The notes below the pieces were generated by a model. The model was not told the DNA's origin. It worked only from the letters and a program-made list of their open reading frames with translations, and did not search any database. From an uncultured Lachnospiraceae bacterium (GTDB taxonomy: Bacteria; Bacillota; Clostridia; Lachnospirales; Lachnospiraceae): a stretch of 64,000 bases of DNA. This document shows, one piece after another, positions 62,625 through 64,000 of the stretch. The position numbers and the translations under genes are program-made. The stretch's first letter is position 1, and each line of letters opens with the position of its first letter. The stretch lies in assembly GCA_910578555.1 (NCBI GenBank), contig CAJTPS010000001.1, positions 248,001 to 312,000 on the forward strand, given 5' to 3'.

Positions 62625-63674
62625 ATGCGGATATTGACAAATCAGAAAATCAGAATGTTGTTTATGCAGATCGGGCTATGTATGCTGTTGTTCATAATAT
62701 TTATGATAACGATGCTTCCGCATGATAAGGCGTGGAGGCAGGCGGCTCTGTATATAACGCTGGGGGCTGTCTTTACAGGGGCGGCGGTGTTTGTGTTCTG
62801 CTTCAGATATTTCAGGGCGCAGGATAGCGTGATGGAGCAGGCTGTGACAAGAGTGCGGGAATTAATTGCAGGCAATCGGGACGTGCGGATTATGTGTGAC
62901 GAGGAAGGGGAACTGTACAGATTGTTCCATGAAGTCAATTCCCTGGCGGCCATTCTGAGTGCGAAGGCGGAGAAGGAAGGGGAACAAAAGCTATTTTTGC
63001 AGAACACGATATCAGATATTTCCCATCAGCTTAAGACGCCGCTTGCGGCGCTTAATATTTATAACGGCATTATGCAGACGGAGGCCGGAACCAATGATCT
63101 GACAACGATCCGGGAATTTACCGCATTGTCAGAACAGGAATTGGACCGGATCGAAACACTGGTGCAGAATTTATTGAAAATTACAAAATTTGATGCCGGA
63201 TCGATCGTGATGGAGAAGCATCCGGAAAACGTGTCGGAAATGATGGCGGATGTAAAGAGACATTTTGCCTTTCGTGCCGCACAGGAGGGGAAAGAGATTG
63301 TCTTGTCGGGCGATGAGTCCCTCTTTTTTTTGTGCGATCGTAACTGGATCGTGGAAGCGGTCAGTAATATTGTCAAGAACGCGCTTGATCATACGGAAAG
63401 CGGAAACAGCGTTCTGATAGAATGGGGGCAGTCAGCACAGGTGGTTCGTATTAAGATCAGTGATGACGGGTGCGGCATCCATCCAGAGGACTTACATCAT
63501 ATTTTCAAGCGTTTCTACCGCAGCAGATACTCTAAAGATACGCAGGGGATCGGGCTTGGGCTGCCGCTTGCCAAGTCTGTGGTGGAAGGGCACAACGGTA
63601 CGATTGAAGTGGAGAGCAGATTGGGAGAAGGAACTGCATTTATGATGAATTATCTGATTCCTACAAAATTGTAA
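62625..63674 (+). CDS. Sensor histidine kinase of the BceS/VncS type
   Basis: The 349-residue kinase has two N-terminal transmembrane helices (about 10-30 and 40-62) with a very short external loop, as in intramembrane-sensing kinases. The phospho-acceptor is H134 in DISHQLKTPLAAL, and the ATPase domain carries NIVKNALDHT and SDDGCGIHPEDL. It is co-transcribed with the response regulator upstream. An ABC ATPase gene follows 85 nt after its end, so it probably senses the load of that transporter. Confidence 0.9.
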   Translation: MRILTNQKIRMLFMQIGLCMLLFIIFMITMLPHDKAWRQAALYITLGAVFTGAAVFVFCFRYFRAQDSVMEQAVTRVRELIAGNRDVRIMCDEEGELYRLFHEVNSLAAILSAKAEKEGEQKLFLQNTISDISHQLKTPLAALNIYNGIMQTEAGTNDLTTIREFTALSEQELDRIETLVQNLLKITKFDAGSIVMEKHPENVSEMMADVKRHFAFRAAQEGKEIVLSGDESLFFLCDRNWIVEAVSNIVKNALDHTESGNSVLIEWGQSAQVVRIKISDDGCGIHPEDLHHIFKRFYRSRYSKDTQGIGLGLPLAKSVVEGHNGTIEVESRLGEGTAFMMNYLIPTKL

Positions 63675-63759
63675 GCCGAATGAAGCGCACGTGTAGTACT
63701 TCGATGTTATTCTTTCCGGTGTAGAGCGAAGTTACGATTCAGAAAGAGGTGCATACACA

Positions 63760-64000
63760 ATGAATTTATTGCAAGTCAACAAAATCTGTAAAACATACGG
63801 CAGCGGTGAGGCAGCCGTGCAGGCGCTTAAAAATGTCAGTTTCTCCGTGCCGAAGGGAGAATATGTGGCAATCGTAGGAGAGTCCGGTTCCGGCAAAAGT
63901 ACGCTGCTCAATATGATCGGCGCGCTGGATACACCGACATCAGGCAGGGTGCTGATCGACGGCAAAGATACTTTCGCCATGAAAGAGAGTGAACTTACCG
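63760..64000 (+). CDS. ABC transporter ATP-binding protein (MacB/BceA type), partial
   Basis: ATG 63760 has AGAGGTG upstream. The first 80 codons include Walker A (GESGSGKSTLLNMIG near residues 40-54) and the LDTPTSGRVLIDG segment typical of LolD/MacB-type ATPases. The gene runs off the right edge, so the signature and Walker B are not visible. It follows the two-component system and is likely part of an antimicrobial peptide export module. Confidence 0.85.
   Translation, partial: MNLLQVNKICKTYGSGEAAVQALKNVSFSVPKGEYVAIVGESGSGKSTLLNMIGALDTPTSGRVLIDGKDTFAMKESELT

Overview
The window looks like chromosomal DNA of a motile, spore-forming Lachnospiraceae-type Clostridium relative. Base composition is near 50% GC. 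Supporting genes are gut-clostridial flagellins, a SipL-like spore coat protein (LysM plus DUF3794/SPOCS), AraC/YesN two-component sugar regulation, several glycoside hydrolases, and PyrK with a class 1B PyrD. No rRNA, tRNA, CRISPR array, transposase or prophage was found. Family names come from reading the proteins, not from a search.

Layout. 0-2.7 kb: the start of a leftward MarR-like gene, then two tandem flagellin genes 1200 bp apart; the first has lost 7 nt and is frameshifted. 2.8-4.8 kb: pyrK-pyrD. 4.8-6.7 kb: an AT-rich leftward pair, an AAA-type ATPase followed by a PIN-like protein, resembling a transferred defence or toxin module. 7-12.2 kb: ECF sigma/anti-sigma pair, SipL-like protein, membrane-fused spermidine-synthase homologue. 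12.3-20.6 kb: RelB/YafQ-type toxin-antitoxin, two WYL regulators, isochorismatase-like hydrolase, three GNAT acetyltransferases, metallo-beta-lactamase-fold protein, methyltransferase, AraC regulator. 20.7-24.2 kb: two GH53 endo-galactanases, one cytoplasmic and one lipoprotein with a C-terminal beta-sandwich region. 24.4-24.8 kb: a compact unit of sigma-A promoter, switchable leader, 41-codon ORF and strong terminator. 24.9-28.3 kb: ECF sigma, membrane protein, ABC ATPase and permease. 28.3-32.3 kb: GT-C-like membrane protein, lipoprotein, phosphoribosyltransferase-like protein.

32.4-48 kb is a glycan locus: GH31 alpha-xylosidase, YesM-type sensor kinase, ABC oligosaccharide importer (two permeases and a lipoprotein), then a leftward GH42 beta-galactosidase, GH29 alpha-L-fucosidase and YesN-type response regulator, and a divergent serine hydrolase. 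The three exo-enzymes match the side-chain linkages of fucosylated xyloglucan oligosaccharides, with the split two-component system as the likely controller. 48-57.7 kb: an unknown protein with a sigma-28-like promoter, ispE, a GntR regulator, a small membrane protein, murI, a DUF1934 protein, a 65-bp tandem array, a trigger-factor-like lipoprotein, asnS and a CwlO-like NlpC/P60 protein. 57.8-64 kb: chemotaxis receptor, large membrane protein, OmpR-type two-component system and the start of an ABC ATPase.

A hairpin repeat family with GAA loops recurs through the window as about 85-bp single copies directly behind genes or terminators (10.3, 24.35, 32.35 kb), as degenerate copies (18.5, 54.9 kb) and as eight exact 65-bp units at 52.5-53.0 kb.
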